Assembly (NCBI RefSeq): GCF_017872975.1
Contig: NZ_JAGGJP010000001.1
Coordinates: 412,346 to 476,345 of the forward strand
Origin: Rubellimicrobium aerolatum
GTDB lineage: Bacteria; Pseudomonadota; Alphaproteobacteria; Rhodobacterales; Rhodobacteraceae
Length of the DNA: 64,000 nucleotides
Direction: 5' to 3'
Shown: piece after piece, positions 7,679 to 16,867 of the stretch
How positions within the stretch are numbered: the stretch's first letter is position 1
Layout: each line of letters starts with the position of its first letter
Translations under genes and position numbers: made by a program
The notes under the pieces: model-generated
The model's database searches: none
Told to the model about the DNA's origin: nothing
Seen by the model: only the letters and a program-made list of their open reading frames with translations

Positions 7679-10234
7679 ATGGCCGACGGCGCGACGGACC
7701 CCCGCACGATCCACCTCAAGGACTACGCCCCCTTCCCCTGGACCATCGACGGCGTGGACCTCACCTTCGCCCTCGCCCCCCGCGCCACGCGCGCGACCTC
7801 GCGCATCCGCTTCCGCCCCAACCCGGCGGCGACGGCCACTGGCCCCTTCTTCCTCCACGGGGAGGACCTGCGCCTGATCGAGGCCCGCATCGACGGCCAG
7901 CCCGTGACCCCCACCGTCACCGAGGATGGCCTCACCTGCGACGTGCCCCCCGGCCCCTTCACCTGGGAAGCGGTGGTGGAGATCGACCCCGAGTCCAACA
8001 CCCGCCTCGAAGGGCTCTACCTGTCCGGGGGGATGTACTGCACCCAGTGCGAGGCCGAGGGCTTCCGCCGCATCACCTACTACCCCGACCGCCCCGACGT
8101 GATGGCCACCTTCACCGTCCGCATCGAGAGCGCCCTCCCCGTCCTCCTGTCCAACGGCGACGCCGGCGCGACCGGCCCCGGCTTCGCCGTCTGGCACGAC
8201 CCCTGGCCCAAGCCCTCCTACCTGTTCGCCCTGGTCGCGGGCGATCTCATCCCCCACCGCGACACCTTCACCACGATGTCCGGCCGCGAGGTCGCCCTCG
8301 CCGTCTGGGTCCGCCCCGGCGACGAAGGCAAATGCGCCTGGGCCATGGAATCGCTCAAGGCCTCCATGCGCTGGGACGAGGACACCTACGGCCGCGAATA
8401 CGACCTGTCGGTGTTCAACATCGTCGCCGTGGACGACTTCAACATGGGCGCGATGGAGAACAAGGGGCTGAACGTCTTCAACAGCTCCGCCGTCCTCGCC
8501 AGCCCGGAAACCGCGACCGACGCGAACTACGAACGCATCGAGGCCATCGTCGCCCACGAATACTTCCACAACTGGACCGGCAACCGGATCACCTGCCGCG
8601 ACTGGTTCCAGCTCTCGCTCAAGGAGGGGCTGACCGTCTTCCGCGACGCGCAGTTCACCGGCGACCTGCGCGGGCGGGGCGTCAAGCGCATCCACGACGC
8701 GGCCTTCCTCCGCTCCGCCCAGTTCCGCGAGGACAACGGCCCCCTCGCCCACCCCATCCGGCCCGAGAGCTTCGTGGAGATCAACAACTTCTACACCCTG
8801 ACCGTCTACGAGAAGGGGGCCGAGGTCATCGCGATGCTCAAGCGCCTCGTGGGCGACGACGGGTATCGCCGCGCGCTCGACCTCTACTTCGCCCGCCACG
8901 ACGGCCAAGCCGCCACCATCGAGGACTGGCTCCAGGTCTTCGAGGACGCCACGGGCCGCGACCTCTCGCAGTTCAAGCTCTGGTATTCCCAGGCCGGCAC
9001 CCCGCGCGTCCGCGTCGAGGAGTCCTTCGAGAACGGCACTTATCGGCTCGACCTCACCCAGACCCTCCCCCCCAGCCCCGGCCAGCCCGACAAGGCCCCG
9101 ATGGTCATCCCCGTCGCCGTGGGCCTCCTCAACCCCAACGGCGACGAGGTGGTGCCGACCACCATGCTGGAGCTGACCCAGCCCCGCCAGAGCTTCACCT
9201 TCGAGGGGCTGGCCACCAGGCCCATCCCCTCGATCCTGCGCGACTTCTCCGCCCCCGTGATCCTCGAACGCGACGCGCCCGAGGGGGAGGCGGCCTTCCT
9301 CCTCGCCCACGACACCGACGAGTTCAACCGCTGGGAGGCCGGCCAGACCCTCGCCCGCCGCGCCATCCGCGCCGCGCTCGACGGCCGCGCCATCGACCCG
9401 GCTTGGACGGATTCGCTCCGCGCCGTGCTGCGCGACGACGCGCTCGACCCGGCCACCCGCGCCGTCCTCCTCGCCCGCCCCTCGCAGGAGGAGACGGCCC
9501 AGGCGCTCCACGCCGAGGGCCGCACCCCCGACCCCCTCGCGATCTTCCAGGCCCACGAGACGGTGGACCTCCACCTCGCGGAAGGGCTCCACGACCTCCT
9601 CCCCGGACTCCACGCCCAGGGGCAGGTGCCCGGCCCCTACTCCCCCGACCCCGGATCGGTCGGCCGCCGCTCGCTCGGCAACGCCGCGCTCTCGCTCCTC
9701 TCCCGGCTCGACGGCGGCGCGGCGGCGCGGGCTCAGTTCGCCGGGGCCACGGACATGACCCAAACCGTCGCGGCGCTCGCCGCCCTCCTCGCCGTCCAGC
9801 AGGGCGAGGCGGAGCTGCAGGCCTTCCACGACCGCTGGTCCGGCGACCGGCTGGTGATGGACAAGTGGTTCGCGCTCCAGGTCTCGCTCGCCCGACCCGA
9901 GGCGGCGGTGGCGACGGCCGACCGGCTGACCGGGCATCCGCTCTTCGACTGGAAGAACCCCAACCGCTTCCGCTCCGTCCTCGGCGCGCTGGCCGGCAAC
10001 CCGGCGGGCTTCCACGATCCCACGGGCGCGGGCTACCGTCTGCTGGCCGACTGGCTCATCAAGCTCGACGGCGCGAACCCGCAATCCGCCGCCCGCAGCT
10101 CCACCGCCTTCAGCACCTGGAGACGGCTCGACGACGCCCGCCAGGCCCTCATCGAATCCGAGCTCAGGCGCATCCTCGCCGCCCCCGGCCTGTCGCGCGA
10201 CCTGTCCGAGATGGTGTCCCGGATGCTGGGCTAG
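7679..10234 (+). CDS. pepN: Aminopeptidase N (M1 family metalloprotease)
   Basis: An 851-residue cytosolic zinc aminopeptidase of the E. coli PepN type. The exopeptidase motif GAMEN is present. The zinc site is HEYFH (His293, Glu294, His297), with Glu316 in LKEGLTVFRD at the expected 18-residue spacing. The N-terminal beta domain, Ig-like domain and long helical C-terminus give normal length. A GAGGAG Shine-Dalgarno precedes ATG 7679. It is monocistronic: the minus-strand gene upstream diverges and the next plus-strand gene is 148 bp away. Confidence 0.96.
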   Translation: MADGATDPRTIHLKDYAPFPWTIDGVDLTFALAPRATRATSRIRFRPNPAATATGPFFLHGEDLRLIEARIDGQPVTPTVTEDGLTCDVPPGPFTWEAVVEIDPESNTRLEGLYLSGGMYCTQCEAEGFRRITYYPDRPDVMATFTVRIESALPVLLSNGDAGATGPGFAVWHDPWPKPSYLFALVAGDLIPHRDTFTTMSGREVALAVWVRPGDEGKCAWAMESLKASMRWDEDTYGREYDLSVFNIVAVDDFNMGAMENKGLNVFNSSAVLASPETATDANYERIEAIVAHEYFHNWTGNRITCRDWFQLSLKEGLTVFRDAQFTGDLRGRGVKRIHDAAFLRSAQFREDNGPLAHPIRPESFVEINNFYTLTVYEKGAEVIAMLKRLVGDDGYRRALDLYFARHDGQAATIEDWLQVFEDATGRDLSQFKLWYSQAGTPRVRVEESFENGTYRLDLTQTLPPSPGQPDKAPMVIPVAVGLLNPNGDEVVPTTMLELTQPRQSFTFEGLATRPIPSILRDFSAPVILERDAPEGEAAFLLAHDTDEFNRWEAGQTLARRAIRAALDGRAIDPAWTDSLRAVLRDDALDPATRAVLLARPSQEETAQALHAEGRTPDPLAIFQAHETVDLHLAEGLHDLLPGLHAQGQVPGPYSPDPGSVGRRSLGNAALSLLSRLDGGAAARAQFAGATDMTQTVAALAALLAVQQGEAELQAFHDRWSGDRLVMDKWFALQVSLARPEAAVATADRLTGHPLFDWKNPNRFRSVLGALAGNPAGFHDPTGAGYRLLADWLIKLDGANPQSAARSSTAFSTWRRLDDARQALIESELRRILAAPGLSRDLSEMVSRMLG

Positions 10235-10382
10235 GCGGGGCTAGGCGAGGATCGTCCGCGTTCTGCCACAATTTCGGGCGAGGGTTGCCGAAGTCTCCGT
10301 CCCGCGATACCTGTCCCCTCACACGAATGTGGGCCGTCCCGGTCACGGGGGAACCACGTCCTTCCGCTCGGTGACCGTGAGA

Positions 10383-11243
10383 ATGAGAGAACGCATCGAC
10401 CCCCTCATCGAGGAACGCGCGCCCTGGCTGGCCAGCGGGTCCCCGCTGGTCCGGCCCACCCGGGCCCTTCTCGACAAGGCGCTCCAGTATGGCCGCACCG
10501 TCGAGCTGGGCGAACGCTACGATCCCCTGCCTGTGGCCGAGATCATGGACGACCTGGGCCGGATGCTCGCGCGCGAGGTCACGGTCTCGGGCCTGTCGAA
10601 CGTCCCCCGCCACGGCCCGGCGCTGATCGTGGCGAACCACCCGACCGGCATCGCCGACGGCATCATCCTGTGGCACGCCCTGCGCGGCATCCGGCCCGAT
10701 CTCTACATCTACACCAATCGCGACATCCTGCGCGTGCTGCCGCAGTTCGCCGACCTCATCATCCCCGTCGAATGGCGGGTCGAGAAGCGCACCCACGCCA
10801 AGGCGCGCGAGACGATGGCGCTGACCAAGAAGGCCGTGGACGAAGGCCGGCTCGGCGTGATCTTCCCGAGCGGCCGGCTTGCCAAGCGCGAGGGGCTGCG
10901 CCTCCACGAACGCCCCTGGATGGCCTCGGCTGCGATGCTCGCCCGCAAGTTCGACCTGCCGGTGATTCCCGTGAACATCCGCGCCCGCAACTCGGTGCTG
11001 TTCTACCTCTTCGACCTGATCCACCCGACGCTACGCGACATCACCCTGTTCCACGAGATGCTGAACAAGGCCAGGCAGCCCTATGTCGTGACGGTGGGCG
11101 AGGAGATCAGCCCGTCCTCCCTCCCCGCCTCCTCCGAGGAGGGGATCGAGATGCTGCGCCGCGCCACGCTCGCGCTCGGCGGCCGCGAGGACCGCACGAT
11201 CAGCATGATCTCGGCCACCCGCAAGCCGGCGCTGCGCTTCTGA
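10383..11243 (+). CDS. PlsC-like 1-acyl-glycerol-3-phosphate acyltransferase family protein
   Basis: About 286 residues with a phospholipid acyltransferase core: block I is NHPTGIAD (an NHX4D variant), a block II-like segment follows, and block III is IFPSGRLAKREG. It probably acylates a lysophospholipid or related lipid at the membrane; the exact substrate is not evident. The frame is open from 10329. ATG 10383 is preferred, but a GTG two codons earlier is equally possible since neither has a strong Shine-Dalgarno. It is convergent with the transglycosylase-like gene; a GC hairpin (about 11249-11268) lies between the stops. Confidence 0.75.
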   Translation: MRERIDPLIEERAPWLASGSPLVRPTRALLDKALQYGRTVELGERYDPLPVAEIMDDLGRMLAREVTVSGLSNVPRHGPALIVANHPTGIADGIILWHALRGIRPDLYIYTNRDILRVLPQFADLIIPVEWRVEKRTHAKARETMALTKKAVDEGRLGVIFPSGRLAKREGLRLHERPWMASAAMLARKFDLPVIPVNIRARNSVLFYLFDLIHPTLRDITLFHEMLNKARQPYVVTVGEEISPSSLPASSEEGIEMLRRATLALGGREDRTISMISATRKPALRF

Positions 11244-11294
11244 CGGAAAGGGGCCCCGAACGGGACCCCGGCCAAGCCCTCCCAGACTTCCGCC

Positions 11295-12059
11295 TCAGCG
11301 CATCGCCAGCGTCACGCTCCGATGCGCCGGCGCCTTGGCGACGACGCCCGGCGCCTCCACCTCGGGCCGGGCCTCGGGCCGCAGCGCGGCATGGACCGCC
11401 CCCGACCTTTCGCAGTAGCTCTGCCCGCTCACCCAGTCGCGGATGCTCTCGCGCTTCTCGGCGCTTGCCATCGGCCCCCAGTCGGCGGCGATGCCGCCTC
11501 CGTCCGCCGCCACCACGCCGTCGCGCGCCACCGTCCGCGACATGATGCGGATGGCGCATTGGAGGTTCGCCTCGCCGTCCCGCAGCGCCTCGGCGCTGGT
11601 CGCCTCGCAGCCATGATGCCGCGCCGTCGCCGGCGAGATCTGGAGGAGTCCCTGCCACGCCCCGCCGCCGCCCTGGGCGCGCGGATCGAAGTTGCTCTCG
11701 TAGCGGGCCAGCGCCGAGACGGTCCCCACCCAGAACGCCGCCCGCAGATGCGCGGGGGCCCTCTCGTAGCCGGGGCACCACTGGCCGATGTCGGCGGGCA
11801 CCATCTCGCGCAGGTCGCGCGGGGCCGCCTCGACAGCCTTCATCGCCGCCACCGACCACGCCGCGCCCTGTCCCTTGCCATCCCAGCGCGCCTCGGCGGT
11901 GAACACGGGCCGCGCCTCGGGGCGCAGCGCGGGCGCGAAGGCGGCGGGCACGACAGGGGCGGCCTTGGGGGCCAGCGGCTCGGCAGCAGCCGCCAGCCCC
12001 GCGATCACGGCGAAGGTTCCCCCCAGGGTCCATCGTGCCACGTGCAGCAACGCCAACAT
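11295..12059 (-). CDS. Secreted lytic transglycosylase-like protein (paralogue A)
   Basis: 254 residues. An N-terminal hydrophobic signal (MLALLHVARWTLGG...) is followed by an Ala/Pro linker and a globular domain resembling the SLT goose-lysozyme-like fold: SALARYESNFDP holds the likely catalytic Glu and GLLQISPATARHHGC the conserved glycine loop. Cysteines recur (WCPGY, HHGC, LQCA, SYC), suggesting periplasmic disulphides. ATG 12059 is chosen because GGGAGG lies 8 nt upstream; the upstream TTG has none. The next gene upstream on the same strand is a clear paralogue sharing all these motifs. It probably cleaves peptidoglycan. Confidence 0.7.
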   Translation of the reverse strand: MLALLHVARWTLGGTFAVIAGLAAAAEPLAPKAAPVVPAAFAPALRPEARPVFTAEARWDGKGQGAAWSVAAMKAVEAAPRDLREMVPADIGQWCPGYERAPAHLRAAFWVGTVSALARYESNFDPRAQGGGGAWQGLLQISPATARHHGCEATSAEALRDGEANLQCAIRIMSRTVARDGVVAADGGGIAADWGPMASAEKRESIRDWVSGQSYCERSGAVHAALRPEARPEVEAPGVVAKAPAHRSVTLAMR

Positions 12060-12131
12060 GACGGAAACCTCCCGATTCGCCAATTCGATATTTCTTGTTC
12101 CAGATCAGCTACTTGGGCGCCAAGCCTCACC

Positions 12132-12773
12132 TCACGGCGAAACCGTCGGCCGGCAGTAGCTCTGGCTTGACACCCAATCGGCCATCTGTTCGCGCTTGGA
12201 GGCCGAGGCGAAAGGCCCCCAGTCGGCGGCGAATCCCCCGCCGCCCGCCGCCACCACGCCGTCGCGCGTCACCGTGCGGGCGGCGATCTTCACCGCGCAT
12301 TGCAGGTTCGCCGCCCCGTCGGTCAGCTCCTGCCCCGAATCCGCGTCGCAGCCGTGGCTGCGCGCCGTGCCGGGCGCGATCTGCACGAGGCCGAACCACT
12401 TCCCGCCCCCGCCCACCGCCTGCGGGTTCCAGGTGCTCTCGAAGCGGGCCAGCGCCGACAGCAGCCCCGCCCAGAAGGCGGCGCGCTGGCTGGTGTCCGC
12501 TTGCGCGTAGCCCGGGCACCAGGTCCCGATGTCCCCCGGCACCTCCGACAGCAGCGCGACCCCCTGGGTCTTGAGCGCGTCGATGGTCGCCTCGGTCCAG
12601 GCATCGGTGTGGGCGCCCTGCGAATCCCAGGCCATCGCCGGCAGCATCTCGGGCATCGGGGCCTTGGCGACCGGCGGCTCCGCGCAGGCTCCCAAGAGCG
12701 TGAGGGCTAGGAACGCGGCCCCGACCCCCAGCGTTGCGGTTCTGACACGGGTCTGATTTCGTTCATCTTGCAT
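12132..12773 (-). CDS. Transglycosylase-like lipoprotein (paralogue B)
   Basis: 213 residues with a lipoprotein signal: hydrophobic stretch ending LTLLGAC, so lipidation at the Cys is expected. The mature part matches the neighbouring gene at 11295: DIGTWCPGYA, SALARFESTWNPQ, LVQIAPGTARSHGC, LQCAVKIAARTVTRDGVVA, ADWGPFAS and SSQSYC. The Glu in RFESTWNP is the candidate catalytic acid. The two genes lie 72 bp apart in the same orientation and look like a tandem duplication, one product lipid-anchored and the other released. Paralogue A has a longer C-terminal tail. Confidence 0.7.
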   Translation of the reverse strand: MQDERNQTRVRTATLGVGAAFLALTLLGACAEPPVAKAPMPEMLPAMAWDSQGAHTDAWTEATIDALKTQGVALLSEVPGDIGTWCPGYAQADTSQRAAFWAGLLSALARFESTWNPQAVGGGGKWFGLVQIAPGTARSHGCDADSGQELTDGAANLQCAVKIAARTVTRDGVVAAGGGGFAADWGPFASASKREQMADWVSSQSYCRPTVSP

Positions 12774-12978
12774 GGGCGCATGACGAACAGCGTTCGCGCC
12801 GTGCGTAAACCTGCATCGGCGCTTGACGCCGATTTCGGCAGATTCCGGCCCGAGTCACGGGGGCGCGATAAGCGGACTGTCGCCGGTCCAGGCCTCGGTC
12901 CCGCCCGATTCCGGTGCCGCTTGCGGATTCCGGCCTATCCTCCTACGACGCTTGGCGATTCTCCAGGGAGGCTTTCCG

Positions 12979-14484
12979 ATGCTCGATCTCTCCGCCCCCG
13001 CGCCCAAGGCCAAGGTCATCGAAGGCGTGACCGGCCCCTGGGAGATGGTGATCGGCCTGGAGGTCCACGCCCAGGTCGCCACGAACGCCAAGCTCTTCTC
13101 CGGCGCCTCGACCCAGGTCGGCGCGGAGCCCAACTCCCAGGTGTCCTTCATCGACGCCGGGATGCCGGGGATGCTCCCCGTCCTGAACGAGGGCTGCGTG
13201 GCGCAGGCCGTCCGCACGGGCCTCGGGCTCAAGGCGAAGATCAACCTCCGCTCCGCCTTCGACCGCAAGAACTACTTCTACCCGGACCTGCCGCAGGGCT
13301 ACCAGATCAGCCAGCTCTTCCACCCCCTCGTGGGCGAGGGCGAGGTGCGGGTCGAGGTCTCGGGCGGCACCCGCGTCGTCCGGATCGAACGCATCCACCT
13401 CGAACAGGACGCCGGCAAGTCGATCCACGACATGGACCCGGCCATGTCCTTCGTGGACCTCAACCGCACCGGCGTCGCGCTCATGGAGATCGTGAGCCGC
13501 CCCGACATCCGCTCCCCCGAGGAGGCGGCGGCCTACGTCTCCAAGCTGCGCCAGATCCTGCGCTATCTCGGCACCTGCGACGGCGACATGCAGCACGGCA
13601 ACCTCCGCGCCGACGTGAACGTGTCCGTCTGCCGCCCCGGCGCCTGGGAGGCCTTCATGGCCGGCGACCCCTCCGGTCTCGGCACCCGCTGCGAGATCAA
13701 GAACATGAACTCGCTGCGCTTCATCCAGGCCGCCATCGAGCACGAGGCCCGCCGCCAGATCGCCATCCTGGAGGACGGCGGCACGATCACGCAGGAAACC
13801 CGCCTCTACGACCCCGCCCGCGACGAGACGCGCTCCATGCGGAGCAAGGAGGAGGCGCACGACTACCGCTACTTCCCCGACCCCGACCTCCTGCCGCTGG
13901 AGATCGATCCGGCCTGGGTGGACGACCTCGCCGCCGCCCTTCCCGAGCTGCCCGACGCCAAGAAGGCCCGCTTCATCGCCGATTTCGGCCTCTCCGACTA
14001 CGACGCGAGCGTGCTCACCGCCGACACCGCCGACGCCGCCTTCTTCGAGGCGGTGGCGCAGGGGCGCGACGGCAAGATGGCGGCGAACTGGGTCATCAAC
14101 GACCTGTTCGGCCGGCTGAAGAAGGACGGGCGCGAGCTGGCCGATTCCCCCGTCTCGCCCGCCCAGCTCGGCGGCATCATCGACCTGATCCAGTCCGGCG
14201 ACATCTCGGGCAAGATCGCCAAGGACCTGTTCGAGATCGTCTACACCGAGGGCGGCGACCCGGCGGCGATCGTGGAATCGCGCGGGATGCGGCAGGTCAC
14301 CGACACCGGCGCCATCGAGGCCGCCGTCGATCAGGTGATCGCCGACAACCCCGCGCAGGTGGAAAAGGCCCGCGCGAACCCCAAGCTCGCCGGCTGGTTC
14401 GTGGGCCAGGTGATGAAGGCGACCGGCGGCAAGGCCAACCCGGCCGCCGTCAACGCGCTGGTCAACGCGCGCCTCGGCCTCTGA
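12979..14484 (+). CDS. gatB: Aspartyl/glutamyl-tRNA(Asn/Gln) amidotransferase subunit B
   Basis: This 501-residue subunit of GatCAB holds the kinase-like active site that phosphorylates misacylated Glu-tRNA(Gln) or Asp-tRNA(Asn) before amidation. Family hallmarks are [46 protein letters not shown] and the C-terminal YqeY/helical tail ending ALVNARLGL. The frame is open from 12823, but ATG 12979 is right: AGGGAG lies 8 nt upstream and the length is standard. GatA and GatC are not in the window, so the complex is encoded at separate loci. Confidence 0.96.
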   Translation: MLDLSAPAPKAKVIEGVTGPWEMVIGLEVHAQVATNAKLFSGASTQVGAEPNSQVSFIDAGMPGMLPVLNEGCVAQAVRTGLGLKAKINLRSAFDRKNYFYPDLPQGYQISQLFHPLVGEGEVRVEVSGGTRVVRIERIHLEQDAGKSIHDMDPAMSFVDLNRTGVALMEIVSRPDIRSPEEAAAYVSKLRQILRYLGTCDGDMQHGNLRADVNVSVCRPGAWEAFMAGDPSGLGTRCEIKNMNSLRFIQAAIEHEARRQIAILEDGGTITQETRLYDPARDETRSMRSKEEAHDYRYFPDPDLLPLEIDPAWVDDLAAALPELPDAKKARFIADFGLSDYDASVLTADTADAAFFEAVAQGRDGKMAANWVINDLFGRLKKDGRELADSPVSPAQLGGIIDLIQSGDISGKIAKDLFEIVYTEGGDPAAIVESRGMRQVTDTGAIEAAVDQVIADNPAQVEKARANPKLAGWFVGQVMKATGGKANPAAVNALVNARLGL

Positions 14485-14546
14485 CGGGGGTTGGACGAAC
14501 CGTCCCGCCCCGCTAGGTTCCGGGGCGACTTGAGGGTTCGACCAGA

Positions 14547-15023
14547 ATGCACAGCCACGACTACCGCGTCGTCCCGGCCCCCCGCCGGGGCCTCAAGGCC
14601 AAGGGCCTTCGCCGGCCCGAGGAGCGGTTCGCCAACGCCCTCGAGACCGAGATGAACCGCCTCGCCCGCGAGGGCTGGGAATACGTCCGCACCGACACCC
14701 TCCCCCACGAGCACAAGCGCGGCTGGTTCAGCCGTCCGGTGACCGAGATGCGGACGGTCCTCGTCTTCCGCCGCCCCCGGCCCGTCGCCGTCCAGCCCGC
14801 TACAGTCCAGACCGGCACCGCCCTGCCAAGCTTCGCCCCGCCCCCCTTCGTCGCCCCGGCAAGGGCCGCCGCGCCCGAACCGATGGCCCCGCCGATGGCC
14901 CCCTCCGCCCCGCGCCGCGCGCCCCCGCCGCTCTCCGCCGACCCAGGGCGCCCCGCCGCGCCGGCCCTCCACGTGGTCGATCCGCCCGCCGCCCCCGGCG
15001 ACCCCCGGCAGGCGGCCGAGTAA
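14547..15023 (+). CDS. DUF4177-domain protein
   Basis: 158 residues. The first 80 form a small DUF4177 domain (YRVVPAPRRG, ALETEMNRLAREGWEYVRTDTLP, TEMRTVLVFRRP). The remainder is a low-complexity Pro/Ala-rich tail, probably disordered. Function is unknown in the family. It starts 62 bp after gatB in the same orientation and could be read through from it. The stop is 15 bp from the convergent bolA stop. Confidence 0.75.
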   Translation: MHSHDYRVVPAPRRGLKAKGLRRPEERFANALETEMNRLAREGWEYVRTDTLPHEHKRGWFSRPVTEMRTVLVFRRPRPVAVQPATVQTGTALPSFAPPPFVAPARAAAPEPMAPPMAPSAPRRAPPPLSADPGRPAAPALHVVDPPAAPGDPRQAAE

Positions 15024-15038
15024 CGCGCCGAACCCGGC

Positions 15039-15296
15039 CTACCCCCCCACCTCCAGCGCCAGCGCGTGGATGCGCCCGATCAGCTCCGGCCCCAGCGCCG
15101 CATGGATCGCCCGGTGCCGCTCCAGCCGCGTCATCGCCCCCAGCGCCGGCGCGTCGATGCGGATGCGCCAATGCGTCCCACCGCCTTCCCGCCAGCCCGC
15201 GTGACCCCTATGTCCCTCGCTCTCGTCCAGCACCTCCAGCCGCGCGGGCTGGAACGCCCCCTCCAGCCGTTGGCGCATTTCCTCCGCCAGCATCAT
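15039..15296 (-). CDS. bolA: BolA family protein
   Basis: An 85-residue BolA-like protein of the KH-like fold: MRQRLEGAFQPARLEVLDES, HWRIRIDAP, and ERHRAIHAALGPELIGRIHALAL. BolA proteins pair with monothiol glutaredoxins in Fe-S handling or act in stress regulation. ATG 15296 or the second ATG 15293 could be used. It is divergent from the J-domain gene at 15388; this bolA/dnaJ arrangement next to cobS is common in Rhodobacterales. Confidence 0.88.
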   Translation of the reverse strand: MMLAEEMRQRLEGAFQPARLEVLDESEGHRGHAGWREGGGTHWRIRIDAPALGAMTRLERHRAIHAALGPELIGRIHALALEVGG

Positions 15297-15387
15297 CTTT
15301 TTTCCCGAGCCCCCTTCAATCCGCCGTCCCGATAGCTAAACTCGCGCGTCCGGAACGGAAAGAGCAGGACAGCGAGCGTTCGTGAGC

Positions 15388-16023
15388 ATGGCAAAGACTG
15401 ACCCTTTCGGCTTCGACATGTCCGTGTCGTCCGCCAAGAAGAAGAACCCGCGCGGCCGCCGGGGCATGACGGGCGCGTCGGAGACATCGACGCGCAAGTG
15501 CGACCACGCCGGCTGCGCCGAGAAGGGCGTGTTCCGCGCGCCCAAGTCGCCCGACTCGCTCGACGACTACTGGTGGTTCTGCAAGGACCATGTCCGCGAA
15601 TACAATCTCAAGTGGAACTTCTTCCACGGCGTGACCGAGCAGGACTTCCTCGACCAGGTCCAGAGCGACCGGGTCTGGGGCCGCGAGACCAAGCCCTTCG
15701 GCAAGCGATCGGAGGAGCAGCGCGCCTGGGCCCGGCTCGGCATCGACGATCCGCACCAGGTCCTGGGCGAGAACGCGACCCGCAGCCCCGGCCGTGCCGA
15801 GGTCGCCGGCACCCGCCGCCTCCCCGCGCCCGAGCGGCGGGCCTGCGAGATCCTCGACGTGCGCGACACGGCGACGAAGGCCGAGATCCGCAAGGCCTAC
15901 AAGGCGCTGGTCAAGGTGCTGCACCCCGACATGAACGGCGGCGACCGCTCCCAGGAGGAGCAGCTCTCCGAGGTCGTCTGGGCCTGGGACCAGATCAAGG
16001 ACAGCCGCAACTTCAAGGAGTGA
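15388..16023 (+). CDS. J-domain (DnaJ-like) protein
   Basis: 211 residues. The N-terminal half (FGFDMSVSSAKKKNPRGRRG, then cysteine/histidine residues C..HAGC and WFCKDHVREYN) is a roseobacter-specific region. The J domain is at the C-terminus: CEILDVRDTATKAEIRKAYKALVKVLHPDMNGG contains the HPD motif that stimulates Hsp70. No G/F or zinc-finger DnaJ regions exist, so it is a type III J protein. ATG 15388 is preferred over the GTG two codons upstream because homologues begin M-x-K-x-DPFGFD. A 13-bp hairpin follows the stop. Confidence 0.88.
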   Translation: MAKTDPFGFDMSVSSAKKKNPRGRRGMTGASETSTRKCDHAGCAEKGVFRAPKSPDSLDDYWWFCKDHVREYNLKWNFFHGVTEQDFLDQVQSDRVWGRETKPFGKRSEEQRAWARLGIDDPHQVLGENATRSPGRAEVAGTRRLPAPERRACEILDVRDTATKAEIRKAYKALVKVLHPDMNGGDRSQEEQLSEVVWAWDQIKDSRNFKE

Positions 16024-16054
16024 GACGACGCCCGCCAGCCGGGCGGGCGTCGTC
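16024..16054 (+). terminator. Perfect 13-bp GC hairpin after the J-domain gene
   Basis: Arms 16024-16036 and 16042-16054 pair perfectly around a 5-nt loop, starting at the base after the TGA stop. There is no T tract, so it may act as a Rho-dependent or mRNA-stabilising 3' hairpin rather than a classical intrinsic terminator. Confidence 0.5.
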
Positions 16055-16147
16055 CAACGCCGCACTCGTCACGCGCCGGGCCCGGAGCCCGCGCGACCCG
16101 CCCGCACCGGGCGAGGCTGCCCAAGACACGAAGGACCGGCCGGGAAG

Positions 16148-16209
16148 TTTCACCCGGCCCCGACTTTCACCCGGCCCCGACTTTCGCCTAGCCCCGACTT
16201 TCGCCTAGC
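16148..16209. repeat. 17-bp tandem repeat, about 3.6 copies
   Basis: Units start at 16148, 16165, 16182 and 16199. The first two are identical (TTTCACCCGGCCCCGAC); the third and partial fourth are TTTCGCCTAGCC-like variants. The last copy contains the anti-sigma gene's stop codon, so the array arose by slippage at that gene's 3' end. Confidence 0.85.
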
Positions 16210-16867
16210 GCTCGACCACCGAGCCCACGGCGACCACCGGCCCCGTCGCCACCCCGGTGGGCGAGCCGCCGACGGGCTCCACCGACAGCGCGAGCGTGGA
16301 GTCCTCGAATCCCCCCGCCAGCGCCGGGACGACCTCGATGGCCCCCGTCTCCGCGCGGGGGATCACGCCCAGCGAGGTCACCACCTCCCCCTGGATCAGC
16401 CACAGCTCCAGGTCTCGCCCCTCGGGCACGGCGCCCGCCGTGCGCCGCAGCTCCAGCCGGCGGGCGTCCTCGTCGTAGCGGGCCTCCACCACCAGCGATC
16501 CGTCCTGCGCCACGATTCGCGCGTCGTAGTCGAACGGCCCCGGCCGCAGCAGCCCCGGATCGAGCGCCAGCACCGCCAGCCCCGCCGCCACGACCCCGCC
16601 CAGCAGCCACGACAGGGACCGGGGCCAGGGCCGCCGCCGGGCCGGTTCGGGCCAAAGCCGCCGCTCCACCGCCGCCCGCAGCCGCGCGGGTGGCGCGACC
16701 GCCGGGATCTCGTCGGCCAGCGCCGCCAGACCCTCGCTCCAGTCCCGCACGAGGTCCCGGAACGCTGGATCGCGCCCCAGCCGCGCCTCGGCGGCCGCCA
16801 GCTCCGGCGCGTCCAGCAGCCCCAGCACGTATTCCGCCGCCAGCGCGGCGTCGTCCTCCGCGCTCAT
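16205..16867 (-). CDS. Anti-sigma factor, RskA-like
   Basis: 220 residues. The N-terminal cytosolic helix bundle starts DDAALAAEYVLGLLDAPE, the usual opening of RskA-type anti-sigma factors, with no zinc His-x3-Cys-x2-Cys motif. One transmembrane helix follows at about residues 95-115 ([17 protein letters not shown]), then a periplasmic domain with LELWLIQG and SLGVIP motifs. ATG 16867 overlaps the sigma gene stop as ATGA, showing translational coupling. It should hold the partner ECF sigma factor inactive until a periplasmic signal triggers release. The 3' end lies in a 17-bp tandem repeat. Confidence 0.85.
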   Translation of the reverse strand: MSAEDDAALAAEYVLGLLDAPELAAAEARLGRDPAFRDLVRDWSEGLAALADEIPAVAPPARLRAAVERRLWPEPARRRPWPRSLSWLLGGVVAAGLAVLALDPGLLRPGPFDYDARIVAQDGSLVVEARYDEDARRLELRRTAGAVPEGRDLELWLIQGEVVTSLGVIPRAETGAIEVVPALAGGFEDSTLALSVEPVGGSPTGVATGPVVAVGSVVER

